Assembly (NCBI GenBank): GCA_017509245.1
Contig: JAFWQC010000084.1
Span: 1 to 36,430, forward strand
DNA: 36,430 nucleotides
DNA from: Clostridiales bacterium
GTDB taxonomy: Bacteria; Bacillota; Clostridia; Saccharofermentanales; Saccharofermentanaceae
Reading direction: 5' to 3'
The notes under the pieces are model-generated. The model was not told where the DNA came from, made no database searches, and saw only the letters and a program-made list of their open reading frames with translations. Positions 7,979 through 16,568 of this stretch are shown here, in pieces. Both the position numbers and the translations under genes were made by a program. Within the stretch, counting starts at the first letter, position 1. Every line of letters begins with the position of its first letter.

Positions 7979-8529
7979 ATTCCTTTATCAGATTTTTGAT
8001 GTTCATATATTCCGTCATAATTGCCGTGGTCTCAGTCGTACTTCTGTATGCACTGTTTGACAACGCGCTTTTCGCGAATCTCTTCGATCCTCTTTCCAAC
8101 ATGGTTAAAGGACCTACAAGCAGATACATCTATCTCGGTGTTGTCATGCTCCTTTTCGTTACATCCATCGTTTCCATTACGAATATCATCACATCAGGCA
8201 GACTTAACCGTACAAGACTTAGAAAGAACGATATCGGTACTGTTGATATCGGACCCGATGCCATCGAGAGCATCGCACTTAATGCTGCAAAGTCAGCACA
8301 GGTCGGCATCAAGAGCGCAAGATGCCACGTAGCTCCCGCAAAGAACCAGATGCTCAGAGTCACTGTTTCATGCGAGCTTTATTCAAATGTTGAGATCCCT
8401 GCTTCAATGTCAAAGGTTCAGGAGAAGGTAAAGAAAGATATCGAGCGCTTTACCGGAATTGCCGTGGAGCAGGTTGTTGTCAGAGTCACTAAGGTCGAGC
8501 AGGCTCAGACAAGGGTTGAGAGCAGATAA
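7975..8529 (+). CDS. amaP: AmaP-like membrane anchor for Asp23
   Basis: AmaP tethers Asp23 to the membrane. The 184-residue protein has two hydrophobic segments (about residues 5-30 and 48-75) followed by a basic turn and a C-terminal Asp23-like half that ends KDIERFTGIAVEQVVVRV, paralleling the end of the preceding gene. An upstream in-frame GTG at 7954 exists, but GAGGAGG at 7964-7970 directs initiation at the ATG at 7975, which overlaps the previous stop. The C-terminal resemblance to the soluble partner suggests assembly through like domains. The name rests on topology, length and context. Confidence 0.85.
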   Translation: MNSFIRFLMFIYSVIIAVVSVVLLYALFDNALFANLFDPLSNMVKGPTSRYIYLGVVMLLFVTSIVSITNIITSGRLNRTRLRKNDIGTVDIGPDAIESIALNAAKSAQVGIKSARCHVAPAKNQMLRVTVSCELYSNVEIPASMSKVQEKVKKDIERFTGIAVEQVVVRVTKVEQAQTRVESR

Positions 8530-8531
8530 GA

Positions 8532-8768
8532 ATGGAAAGGTTTTTATCCAGGCTTTTTGAGAAAATACGCAACACCAGGGCAGGTGTTATTTTTGCAGTC
8601 CTTTTTTTCATAATCGGACTCTTGCTTTGCATATTCGGGTTCTTTAAGACCCTCTTTATATTATTGATGACTGCGGTAGGCTTCTTTGTCGGTTCGTTCC
8701 TCTTTTCCGATACGAGCAAATTCAAGAAATTTCTTGACAGGATTTTGCCTCCGGGGAGGTTTAGATGA
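8532..8768 (+). CDS. DUF2273-type small membrane protein
   Basis: A 78-residue protein with two adjacent hydrophobic helices (about 17-36 and 38-58), a cationic amphipathic N-terminus and a cationic C-terminus (KFKKFLDRILPPGRFR). Size, topology and position between amaP and nusB match the DUF2273 family that accompanies Asp23/AmaP genes in Firmicutes. No biochemical function is known. It starts 2 bp after the amaP stop and its TGA overlaps the nusB ATG. Confidence 0.8.
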   Translation: MERFLSRLFEKIRNTRAGVIFAVLFFIIGLLLCIFGFFKTLFILLMTAVGFFVGSFLFSDTSKFKKFLDRILPPGRFR

Positions 8769-9172
8769 GTAGAATCGAGACACGTGAGCATGCATTGGAA
8801 CTTCTGTTCCAGATTGGATTCAGGAATAATCCCATCAGTGAACAGATCGATATGTTCAAGGAGAATCATCCTGAACTTGCCGAAGATCCTGAGAATGAAG
8901 CATATTTTCTGGATGTTGTTTACGGCGTTATCAACAGCAGGGATGAGCTTGACGAGAAGTTCGTTCCTTTCCTCAAGCGCTGGAAGCTTGAGCGTCTTCC
9001 TGTTACTGACAGGATCATTCTGGAGATTGCGGTGTATGAGATCCTTACTGTCGAAGATATTCCGACTTCCGTATCCATTAACGAGGCAGTCAAGCTTGCC
9101 AAGAAGTTCGGAACAGACAGTTCATCCTCATATATCAATGGTGTTTTGAGCAACTTCGTCAAGAGCATCTAA
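8765..9172 (+). CDS. nusB: Transcription antitermination factor NusB
   Basis: Binds boxA RNA with NusE/S10 and takes part in rRNA antitermination and 30S maturation. The 135-residue all-helical protein starts with the family signature SRIETREHALELLFQIGF and has RLPVTDRIILEIAVYEIL and SVSINEAVKLAKKFGTDSS near the end, including the conserved FVNG-type motif as YINGVL. Length is typical. It begins in an ATGA overlap with the preceding gene and is followed after 3 bp by xseA, within the conserved asp23-nusB-xseAB-ispA-dxs order of Clostridia. Confidence 0.95.
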   Translation: MSRIETREHALELLFQIGFRNNPISEQIDMFKENHPELAEDPENEAYFLDVVYGVINSRDELDEKFVPFLKRWKLERLPVTDRIILEIAVYEILTVEDIPTSVSINEAVKLAKKFGTDSSSSYINGVLSNFVKSI

Positions 9173-9175
9173 ATC

Positions 9176-10402
9176 ATGTTCGATTTTGATAGTGTAAGTC
9201 ACCTTAACGGCTACATAAAGCAGTCTCTTCAGGACAATCCTTATCTTGCCGAATTCTCTGTTACGGGCGAGATATCCCAGTATACGGTGTCTTCAAGGGA
9301 TCATGCATATTTCTCCATCAAAGACGATCAGTCAGTAATTAACTGCGTCATATTTTCGAGAGCGAGGTCAATGCTCAAGATCGATCCCAAGGTCGGCATG
9401 AAGGTCAAGGTCATTGGAGGCCTTGATTTTTACACTGCGGGCGGGAAGCTTCAGATCATAGCAACGAATATTGAAGATATGGGCGCCGGAGATCTTCATG
9501 AGCAGTTCAACAAGTTGTTTAAGAAACTTCAGGATGAAGGTCTTTTCGAGCCCTCGAAAAAGAAGGCCATACCGATATTGCCCAAAAGGATAGGAGTTGT
9601 CACTTCAAGCTCCGGCAAGGTTATCTCCGATATCGTCAACACGATAGGGAAAAGGAATCCCCACCACGACATCCTTCTATATCCTGCAAGCGTTCAGGGC
9701 GCAGAGTGCCCGCCGGAAGTAATAAGCGGAATCGAGTATTTCAACCGTGAAAAGAATGTCGATGTCATCATTGTCGCAAGAGGCGGCGGTTCTTATGAAG
9801 AGCTTTTCTGCTTCAACGATGAGGGCATTGCAAGAGCGGTGTTTGCAAGTGAGATCCCTGTAATATCCGCGATAGGTCACGAGCCGGATTACACGATAAT
9901 CGATTATGTTGCTGACGTACGAGCTGCAACCCCGACGGCTGCAGGTGAGATGGTCATTGCATCCTACGACGATCAGCAGAAGGAGATCGATAATCTTGCG
10001 CTTAATCTTGATATAGCGATAAACGGTTTTGTTGATTCGAGAAGAAAGGCGCTGGACGTTTATAAGAATCACAAAGCGCTTCATTCGCCCGCATTTTACG
10101 CAAAAGAGCAGCTCGCGGTCGTTAACGGCCTTAAGACCAGTCTTGATGCGCTTTCCATGAGGTTCGTTAAGCAGACATCGTCAGAGATAAATGAATTGAA
10201 GGTCAGACTTGATGCGCTTAATCCGAATAATGTCCTGAATAGAGGTTATTCCTATGTCTGTGACGGCAGCGGCAGAGCTGTCGAGTCAGCTAAGTCAGTT
10301 AAAAAAGGCGATAACGTCAGCATCGTTTTGTCTGACGGTACGTTGTTAAGTGAGATAAAGGATATTTCGATAAATACAGATGGAGGAGCTAAAGATGTCT
10401 GA
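9176..10402 (+). CDS. xseA: Exodeoxyribonuclease VII large subunit
   Basis: Catalytic subunit of the bidirectional single-strand exonuclease ExoVII. The 408-residue protein has an N-terminal OB-fold (residues 1-100; VTGEISQYTVSSRDHAYFSIKD), the central catalytic domain with RIGVVTSSSGKVISDI, VARGGGSYEELFCFND (about 199-214), AIGHEPDYTIIDYVADVRAATPT split over residues 236-258, then a coiled-coil region and a C-terminal segment NPNNVLNRGYSYV. The motif set is complete. xseB overlaps its 3' end. Confidence 0.95.
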   Translation: MFDFDSVSHLNGYIKQSLQDNPYLAEFSVTGEISQYTVSSRDHAYFSIKDDQSVINCVIFSRARSMLKIDPKVGMKVKVIGGLDFYTAGGKLQIIATNIEDMGAGDLHEQFNKLFKKLQDEGLFEPSKKKAIPILPKRIGVVTSSSGKVISDIVNTIGKRNPHHDILLYPASVQGAECPPEVISGIEYFNREKNVDVIIVARGGGSYEELFCFNDEGIARAVFASEIPVISAIGHEPDYTIIDYVADVRAATPTAAGEMVIASYDDQQKEIDNLALNLDIAINGFVDSRRKALDVYKNHKALHSPAFYAKEQLAVVNGLKTSLDALSMRFVKQTSSEINELKVRLDALNPNNVLNRGYSYVCDGSGRAVESAKSVKKGDNVSIVLSDGTLLSEIKDISINTDGGAKDV

Positions 10403-10637
10403 ATCCAAGGATAATGAGATGACATATGAAGCCTGCATGGCTGAACTTCGCCAGACTGTCGCAAAGCTTTCGGAAGGAAAGGCGACATTGGACGAATCTT
10501 TGAAACTCTATGAGAGAGGCGTTGAGCTCGTAGGCATATGTGAGAACAGGCTCAATGAAGTAACAGCAAGGATCGAAGCCGTCAATAAGGCTAACGGAAC
10601 TACGGATCCTCTTAATATCAGTGAGAGCGGGGTTTGA
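10395..10637 (+). CDS. xseB: Exodeoxyribonuclease VII small subunit
   Basis: Helical small subunit that coats the XseA coiled coil. The 80-residue protein shows the family core TYEACMAELRQTVAKL, then LDESLKLYERGVELV and a C-terminal helix. Two starts are in frame; the ATG at 10395 is chosen because GGAGGAG (10382-10388) lies 6 nt upstream, whereas the ATG at 10380 has no such site. It overlaps xseA by 8 bp and shares a TGATG junction with ispA, so the subunits are translationally coupled. Confidence 0.92.
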   Translation: MSESKDNEMTYEACMAELRQTVAKLSEGKATLDESLKLYERGVELVGICENRLNEVTARIEAVNKANGTTDPLNISESGV

Positions 10638-11563
10638 TGATGGCAAGAGACGATATCGGCACTCTGATAAGCAAAACAGAGACGTGGATATTACCTGAAC
10701 TGGAATCCGTCTTTGACAAGGCGGTTTTAGACGATATAACAGTTAAGGCTGCTTCGTACAGCCTCTTTGCGGGCGGCAAGAGATTAAGGCCTCTGATGAT
10801 GCATCTGACATCAAGGATGCTGGGGCTTAATGATGAACTCGATTCGGATGTTAAGTATTTTGCCGCAACACTTGAGATGATCCACACATATTCGCTCATT
10901 CATGACGATCTTCCTGCGATGGATAATGACGACCTTAGAAGGGGAAAGCCCACATGCCATAAGGTTTATGGCGAAGGCATTGCAACTCTTGCAGGCGACC
11001 TTCTTCTCAATTCCGCAATGGAAAGATTATTCCGTATATGTGAATCAAAGCCCGGATATATCTATGCGGCATCCGCTCTGGCGGCAAATGCCGGGATCAA
11101 CGGCATGATCGGAGGACAGAGCATCGACATCGCTTCAAGCGACAGGAAGATTCCCGTTGAGCTCCTTACTGAACTTCAGGAGAAGAAGACGGGGGCTCTT
11201 ATTGAAGCCGCTGTTGTTACTCCTTACTACATCTCGAAAAGCATGACCAGATCTGAAAGTGCATCCGATGAGACCGCAATAAGCTTAAGAAAACTTGCCT
11301 CTCACATCGGTCTTGCTTTCCAGATCAGGGATGACATCCTTGACGTAATATCAGACAGTACTATATTAGGTAAGAGCACCGGTAAGGATGAAAGGGATTC
11401 AAAGGCAACATTTGTAACCCTTTTAGGCCTTGACGGTGCAAAAGAAAGATTGGATGAAGAACTGAAGAGTATCAGGGATATCCTTGCCGGATTTGCCAAG
11501 CAGGGCTTTGATACTTCGGATTATGAGACACTTGCCGGCTATCTCGGGGACAGGGACAGGTAA
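10637..11563 (+). CDS. ispA: Geranyl/farnesyl diphosphate synthase (IspA type)
   Basis: Condenses dimethylallyl/geranyl diphosphate with isopentenyl diphosphate to give short-chain prenyl diphosphates for undecaprenyl phosphate and quinone-like lipids. The 308-residue protein has FAGGKRLRP near residues 44-52, the first aspartate-rich motif DDLPAMDNDD (about 90-99), GDLLLNSA, and the second motif as DDILD near 232. The long first motif with two inserted residues is typical of bacterial FPP synthase. Several starts are possible (TTG 10634, ATG 10637, ATG 10640); the ATG in the TGATG overlap is chosen. It directly precedes dxs, which supplies its precursors. Confidence 0.93.
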   Translation: MMARDDIGTLISKTETWILPELESVFDKAVLDDITVKAASYSLFAGGKRLRPLMMHLTSRMLGLNDELDSDVKYFAATLEMIHTYSLIHDDLPAMDNDDLRRGKPTCHKVYGEGIATLAGDLLLNSAMERLFRICESKPGYIYAASALAANAGINGMIGGQSIDIASSDRKIPVELLTELQEKKTGALIEAAVVTPYYISKSMTRSESASDETAISLRKLASHIGLAFQIRDDILDVISDSTILGKSTGKDERDSKATFVTLLGLDGAKERLDEELKSIRDILAGFAKQGFDTSDYETLAGYLGDRDR

Positions 11564-13443
11564 TGGAATATAAGTATCTCGGAAATGATATAACTCCTGA
11601 AAAACTCAAGGCTATGACGTCTGTTGAGCGTGCTGAGTTATGTTCCGAGCTAAGGGATAAGATACTTAAGACCGTGTCACAGAACGGCGGACACCTTGCA
11701 AGCAACCTGGGTGCCGTAGAACTTACGGTCGCACTGCTTTCGGTATTTGATTACGGGCAGGATAAGATAGTTTTCGATGTCGGACACCAGGCTTATTCTT
11801 ATAAGCTTCTTACGGGAAGATTCGACCGATTCAATACATTAAGGCAGAAGGACGGAATATCGGGTTTCCCAAGGATCAACGAATCACCTTATGATGCGTT
11901 TGATACCGGCCACAGCTCCACATCGATTTCCGCGGCCATGGGTATTGCCAGAGCAAGAGACCTTGAAGGCAAGAAGAATTATGTTGTTGCAGTTATAGGC
12001 GATGGTGCGCTTACTGGCGGTCTTGCATATGAGGCGATAAACGATCTCGGCCACAGCAAGACCAAGATGATGATAATCCTTAACGATAACGAGATGAGTA
12101 TCGATAAGAATGTCGGAGGTCTTTCCAAACATCTTGGCAAGCTCAGAATCTCTAGCGGATATATCTCCGCTAAACAGACGACTGAGTCATTCCTGCGTAA
12201 ATTGGGCTTTGTCGGACGCGGGCTGATCAAGATGATCCTTGCTATAAAAGATTTCTTCAGATTCCTTATCTACCGCAAGACACCGTCAATGTTTGATGAC
12301 CTGGGCCTTATCTATTACGGTCCTATCGACGGTCACAACACTGATGAACTCATCAATGCATTTGATGCCGCAAAGGATATCAGGGGACCGGTTATAATTC
12401 ACGTTCTTACACAGAAGGGCAAGGGCTATAAACCTGCTGAAGAGAATCCTTCCGATTATCACGGTGTCGGTCCGTTTGATCTTGAGACAGGCGTCACTCC
12501 GGGCAGGAACAGCTATACAACGGTATTTGCCAATACGATAACTGAGTTGGCGGTCAAAAATCCCAAGATCGTGGCGATCTCTGCCGCAATGACCTTAGGT
12601 ACAGGACTGGATAACTTCCAGATGAAGTTCCCGGGAAGATTCTTTGACTGCGGAATAGCGGAGGAGCACTGCGTTACTATGGCAGGAGGCCTTGCCGTAT
12701 CGGGATTTACGCCTGTTGTCGCAATATATTCGTCATTCCTTCAGAGAGCTTATGATGAGATGATCACTGACTGCTGCTTCATGAACAGCCACGTTGTTTT
12801 CGCGATAGACAGATCAGGATTTGTAGGAAGCGACGGCCATACCCACCACGGGCTTTTGGATATCTCATATCTTAATTCCATGGTCAACATGACTGTTTTC
12901 TCACCTAGGGATTATACAGATCTGAAAAGGTGTCTTGCTTATGCAATCGACTCGGTAAAGGGTCCGGTTGCAGTAAGGTATCCGAGAGGTGCTTCGCCGT
13001 TTGAGGCTGAAGGGCCTTTGTATGACAATATCGCAGATTGTGTCCTTCCTCATGTGGTCCAGGATTACGGCAACGATTTTGCAATCGTTTCCACAGGCAA
13101 GATCTCCGAAGAAGCTGATGAAGCCGTTGAGATATTGAAGAGTCAGGGAATATTGGGCAAACACATAAATGTTACCAAGATAAAGCCCATGCCTGCTAAG
13201 GAGATCTGGGATCTTCTCGTTGGCGTTAAGAATGTATTCAGTCTTGAAGAAGGCATAATAAGCGGAGGCTTCGGCGAAGCACTCGAGCGCGAGATGCAGA
13301 TACTGGGCTTCGAGAGCGATGTTACCGTATTCGGCGTAAGAAATCCCATCGTAAGAGCCATGTCCCAGAAAGAACAGATCAAATACTGCGGCCTTGACGG
13401 TGAGACGGTGGCATCTTCCATTAAATCCGCGCTGTCCAGATAA
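11563..13443 (+). CDS. dxs: 1-deoxy-D-xylulose-5-phosphate synthase
   Basis: Thiamine-diphosphate enzyme joining pyruvate and glyceraldehyde-3-phosphate, the first step of the MEP isoprenoid pathway. The 626-residue protein shows FDVGHQAYSYKLLTGR (about 69-84), DTGHSSTSISAAMGIA, the ThDP/Mg site GDGALTGGLAYEAIND (about 146-161) with downstream NDNEMSI, and the transketolase catalytic segment FDCGIAEEHCVTMAGGLA (about 361-378). The C-terminal domain is intact. It starts in a TAATG overlap with ispA. The pairing confirms use of the MEP rather than the mevalonate route. Confidence 0.97.
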   Translation: MEYKYLGNDITPEKLKAMTSVERAELCSELRDKILKTVSQNGGHLASNLGAVELTVALLSVFDYGQDKIVFDVGHQAYSYKLLTGRFDRFNTLRQKDGISGFPRINESPYDAFDTGHSSTSISAAMGIARARDLEGKKNYVVAVIGDGALTGGLAYEAINDLGHSKTKMMIILNDNEMSIDKNVGGLSKHLGKLRISSGYISAKQTTESFLRKLGFVGRGLIKMILAIKDFFRFLIYRKTPSMFDDLGLIYYGPIDGHNTDELINAFDAAKDIRGPVIIHVLTQKGKGYKPAEENPSDYHGVGPFDLETGVTPGRNSYTTVFANTITELAVKNPKIVAISAAMTLGTGLDNFQMKFPGRFFDCGIAEEHCVTMAGGLAVSGFTPVVAIYSSFLQRAYDEMITDCCFMNSHVVFAIDRSGFVGSDGHTHHGLLDISYLNSMVNMTVFSPRDYTDLKRCLAYAIDSVKGPVAVRYPRGASPFEAEGPLYDNIADCVLPHVVQDYGNDFAIVSTGKISEEADEAVEILKSQGILGKHINVTKIKPMPAKEIWDLLVGVKNVFSLEEGIISGGFGEALEREMQILGFESDVTVFGVRNPIVRAMSQKEQIKYCGLDGETVASSIKSALSR

Positions 13444-13462
13444 AAGGCATTTCATTAATATT

Positions 13463-13491
13463 CTGTATATTTATGCATTTTGCTTTATAAT
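13463..13491 (+). promoter_or_regulatory. Candidate promoter of nadK-argR-recN
   Basis: A perfect TATAAT at 13486-13491 lies in the 80-bp AT-rich gap after dxs, 33 bp before the nadK start. The -35 candidate (CTGTAT at 13463-13468, 17-bp spacing) is weak. Confidence 0.45.
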
Positions 13492-13523
13492 ATATGAAGC
13501 GTCTTTTTGAGGAGGACAATTTC

Positions 13524-14405
13524 ATGAATTACGGAATCTGTTCCAATGGTTCAAGAGATACCGGTTATGAGACCGCGATAAAGACAGCTAAGATCCTTAT
13601 AGATCTTGGAGCCACACCTGTCTTTGAGACCGGCATGGCTGAAGAGTGTCCCGCTCTTAAGGATATTGCGGGAGTTGTTTTCGCTGACTTCGCACAAACC
13701 AATATTAAGACGATCATATCGATCGGCGGTGACGGCACATTCCTTTCCAAGGTTGCTCAATACAGAGACCTCGACACTGAGTTCGTGGGCGTTAATCTCG
13801 GCTCTATCGGATTTCTCAATGAGATCCTTCACGAAGATCTCGAAAATGACCTTGCAAAGCTCGTTTCCGGCAATTACGACACGATAGACAGGACACAGCT
13901 TAAATGTGATGTCTATAACAAGGACGGCGTTCTCAAAGGGAGCAGCGTCTGCCTTAATGACATCATCATCGTAAGAGGTGCAAAGCCTCACATCACAACG
14001 CTTGTTCTCTCAATAGACGGACAGATCATTGAAAGATTCAGAGGCGACGGCCTTGTTGTTGCAACGGCAACAGGATCTTCCGCATATTCATTATCCGCCG
14101 GCGGTCCCATCCTCATGCCTAACATGAAGGACATTATAGTTACGCCCATCTGTTCGCATACATTGAACGGCTATACCTATGTCGCTACATCTGAAAGCGA
14201 GATAAAGATAAGCCTTGAGACCATTGAGTCAGCTCCGCTGATCTGTCCTGACGGCAGGGACTTTGTGGATCTTGAGAGTTACGATTCGATAATCATAAAA
14301 AGATATGACAAGGTGCTTAAGACTGTTTGTCTTAAGAAGGACAGCTTCTTCAGCAACGTCAGAAAGAAGATAGTACAGAGAGGATACTTCTATGAAAACC
14401 GCTAA
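13524..14405 (+). CDS. nadK: NAD kinase
   Basis: Phosphorylates NAD to NADP in the cytoplasm. The 293-residue protein has the diagnostic GGDGTFL motif (Gly68-Gly69-Asp70-Gly71), GVNLGSIGFLNEI, LNDIIIVRGAKPHITTL, and the ATATGSSAYSLSAGGPI segment that binds the second substrate. An in-frame ATG at 13494 lies inside the promoter-like region; the ATG at 13524 has GAGGAGG at 13509-13515 with 8-nt spacing and is chosen. It overlaps argR by 14 bp. Confidence 0.95.
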   Translation: MNYGICSNGSRDTGYETAIKTAKILIDLGATPVFETGMAEECPALKDIAGVVFADFAQTNIKTIISIGGDGTFLSKVAQYRDLDTEFVGVNLGSIGFLNEILHEDLENDLAKLVSGNYDTIDRTQLKCDVYNKDGVLKGSSVCLNDIIIVRGAKPHITTLVLSIDGQIIERFRGDGLVVATATGSSAYSLSAGGPILMPNMKDIIVTPICSHTLNGYTYVATSESEIKISLETIESAPLICPDGRDFVDLESYDSIIIKRYDKVLKTVCLKKDSFFSNVRKKIVQRGYFYENR

Positions 14406-14856
14406 GAATTCAAGGCAGGAAAAGATTTTAAGCTTGATAAGGGATAACGATATCTCAACTCAGGAAGACCTTACTGCCAAGGTCAACCAGGCCGGATTCG
14501 AAGCGACCCAGGCTACGATATCAAGAGACATTAAAGAGCTGGGTATCATCAAGATCACGCTTCCCAACAGGGCAACAAAATACTGTGTTCTCGACAGAAC
14601 AGGCGACACGGCGCCCGGAAGACTTCTTGCGGTATTCTCTAACAGCATCATATCCGTTAACCAGGCAATGAACATAATCGTTATCAAGACATTGCCCGGC
14701 ATGGCTAATGCTGCTGCTTCCGCTCTGGATTCAATGCACCTTGAAGAGTGCGTCGGAACGATTGCCGGTGACGATACGATCTTTGCTGCATGCAACGGTA
14801 TCGACGAGGCAAAGGCGCTCGCCATTACGATCTCAGACATGATGGAAAAAGGCTGA
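14392..14856 (+). CDS. argR: Arginine repressor ArgR/AhrC
   Basis: Arginine-responsive transcription factor controlling arginine biosynthesis and catabolism, hexameric when arginine is bound. The 154-residue protein has an N-terminal winged helix (about 1-70; QEKILSLIRDNDISTQEDL and ATQATISRDIKELGI) and a C-terminal oligomerisation/arginine domain ending in VGTIAGDDTIFAAC, where the GDDT aspartates contact arginine. An AGAGAGG about 8 nt upstream serves as ribosome binding site within the nadK coding end. The nadK-argR-recN order is common in Clostridia. Confidence 0.95.
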   Translation: MKTAKNSRQEKILSLIRDNDISTQEDLTAKVNQAGFEATQATISRDIKELGIIKITLPNRATKYCVLDRTGDTAPGRLLAVFSNSIISVNQAMNIIVIKTLPGMANAAASALDSMHLEECVGTIAGDDTIFAACNGIDEAKALAITISDMMEKG

Positions 14857-14859
14857 TCG

Positions 14860-16551
14860 ATGCTTGTAAGACTTGAGATCAGAGATTTTGCGGTTATAAG
14901 CAATATAGTTTTCGAGCCCGGCAAAGGACTTAACGTAATAAGCGGTGAGACCGGTGCAGGCAAGAGCCTTATCGTTGATGCGATAGGTCTTATTCTCGGT
15001 GCCAAGGCGTCCAGGAACCTCATCCGTACCGGCAGTCCTTCCGCTTTTGCCGAAGCGGTCTTCGACTGCACAGATATAAACGATTCCGAATTTACGGGAC
15101 TTCTCGAAAATAACGGCATTGAAGACAATGACGGAATGCTGATCCTTAGCAGGACTGTATACGACAGCGGCAAATCTGTTGCGAGAGTTAACGGTACAAG
15201 CGTTACCAACGGAATATTAAGAGAGATATCATCCAGACTCGTCGACATCCACGGCCAGCATGACACACAGGCGATCTTTGATGAAGCTACGCATGTAAAG
15301 ATGTTAGACCGGTTCGCGGGAGACAAGCTTGTAGAGCTTCACGGCGAATATGTAAAGAGACTTCAGGCTTTTAAGGATCTTGTTGTACGCATCAAGGAGA
15401 TATCATCAACGCCGGATTATCTTGAGCGCCGCCGCGAATATCTTGAGTTTGCAGTAGGTGAGATAGAAGCTGCTTCTTTTAAAGACGGTGAAGAGGAAGA
15501 TCTCCATGATACGAGGAAAAAGCTTTCCCAGAATGAGGTGCTCTTTGAGAGCCTGACAAATGCCCGGAACTGTCTGTCTCCGGAGGATTCGTATCAGGGA
15601 CCTGTCCAGTCTCTGAATCTTGCGAGCAGGGAACTTCTTAAGGCTGCCCAGAACGATGAGAGCCTGAAAGATATCGCCGAACGCGCGAAGGCTCTGTCTC
15701 TTGACCTTGATGCTCTTGCATCTGACATTGATAAGGTCGTTTCTGACCGTAATTACGATGAGGGCCTGAAAGAGCGCGTTGAGCAGCGTATCGGTCTGCT
15801 CTATGAGATGAAGGCCAAATATGGCGCGACCATAGCCGACATTAATAAATTTGCAGCTGATTCCAGGGAGGAACTTGATGCGATCGAGAAGAATAAGGAT
15901 ATCCTCCAGGAACTTAAAAAGCAGCGCTCAGTAAAAGAAAAGGAGCTTCTTAAGATCGCCGAAGACCTGTCTTCTGAACGCAAGGTCTATGCCGGAAAGC
16001 TCGAAAAAGCCATCACTCAGGAGCTTTCTGACCTTGAGATGCCCGGTGCGGTATTTGAAGTCAGCTTTGTAAGAAGAGAGAAGGCGAAGTTCTTCTCGGC
16101 ATCAGGTATCGATGACATATCGTTCAGATTCAGCGCCAACCCCGGACAGGAAGCAAGACCGCTTTCTGCAATAGTTTCCGGCGGTGAGGCTTCAAGGATC
16201 ATGCTCGCCGTAAAGAATGTTTTAAGCCGGGTAGATCTTATTCCGACTCTTATTTTCGATGAGATCGACACAGGCGTATCGGGCAAGGCATCTCTTTCAA
16301 TAGCGAATAAACTCAAGGCAATCTCAACAGATCACCAGGTGCTCTGTGTTATGCATACGGCACAGATCGCGGCTGCATCAGACAGGGGATTCGTTCTGAC
16401 CAAGACTGTTTCCGGCGGCAATACTGAGACAAAGTGCACTGTACTTGATGCCGGTTCAAAGATCAGTGAAGTGTCCAGGCTTTTGTCGGGAAGTGATTCG
16501 GATTCCTCATTAAGACTTGCTGAAGATCTCATCAGGTCGTTCGGGAACTGA
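14860..16551 (+). CDS. recN: DNA repair protein RecN
   Basis: SMC-like ATPase acting early in double-strand break repair. The 563-residue protein has Walker A GETGAGKS (residues 29-36), VDIHGQHDTQAIFD (Q-loop region), a central coiled coil, the ABC signature as VSGGEASRIMLAVK and Walker B LIFDEIDTGVSG (about 463-474) followed by a HTAQIAAAS D-loop/H segment. All ATPase elements are present. It begins 3 bp after argR and is convergent with the next gene across only 17 bp, with no obvious terminator between them. Confidence 0.96.
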   Translation: MLVRLEIRDFAVISNIVFEPGKGLNVISGETGAGKSLIVDAIGLILGAKASRNLIRTGSPSAFAEAVFDCTDINDSEFTGLLENNGIEDNDGMLILSRTVYDSGKSVARVNGTSVTNGILREISSRLVDIHGQHDTQAIFDEATHVKMLDRFAGDKLVELHGEYVKRLQAFKDLVVRIKEISSTPDYLERRREYLEFAVGEIEAASFKDGEEEDLHDTRKKLSQNEVLFESLTNARNCLSPEDSYQGPVQSLNLASRELLKAAQNDESLKDIAERAKALSLDLDALASDIDKVVSDRNYDEGLKERVEQRIGLLYEMKAKYGATIADINKFAADSREELDAIEKNKDILQELKKQRSVKEKELLKIAEDLSSERKVYAGKLEKAITQELSDLEMPGAVFEVSFVRREKAKFFSASGIDDISFRFSANPGQEARPLSAIVSGGEASRIMLAVKNVLSRVDLIPTLIFDEIDTGVSGKASLSIANKLKAISTDHQVLCVMHTAQIAAASDRGFVLTKTVSGGNTETKCTVLDAGSKISEVSRLLSGSDSDSSLRLAEDLIRSFGN

Positions 16552-16568
16552 TACAGCTGATATTTAAG

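Noticed and set aside
13494..13523. Longer nadK start at 13494
   Set aside because: It would place the start codon just after the TATAAT and turn a perfect GAGGAGG ribosome binding site into coding sequence; 13524 fits better.
14460..15326. 288-codon minus-strand open frame opposite argR and recN
   Set aside because: Lies entirely over two well-supported genes; its Ser/Leu-rich product is the usual antisense shadow of this codon bias.
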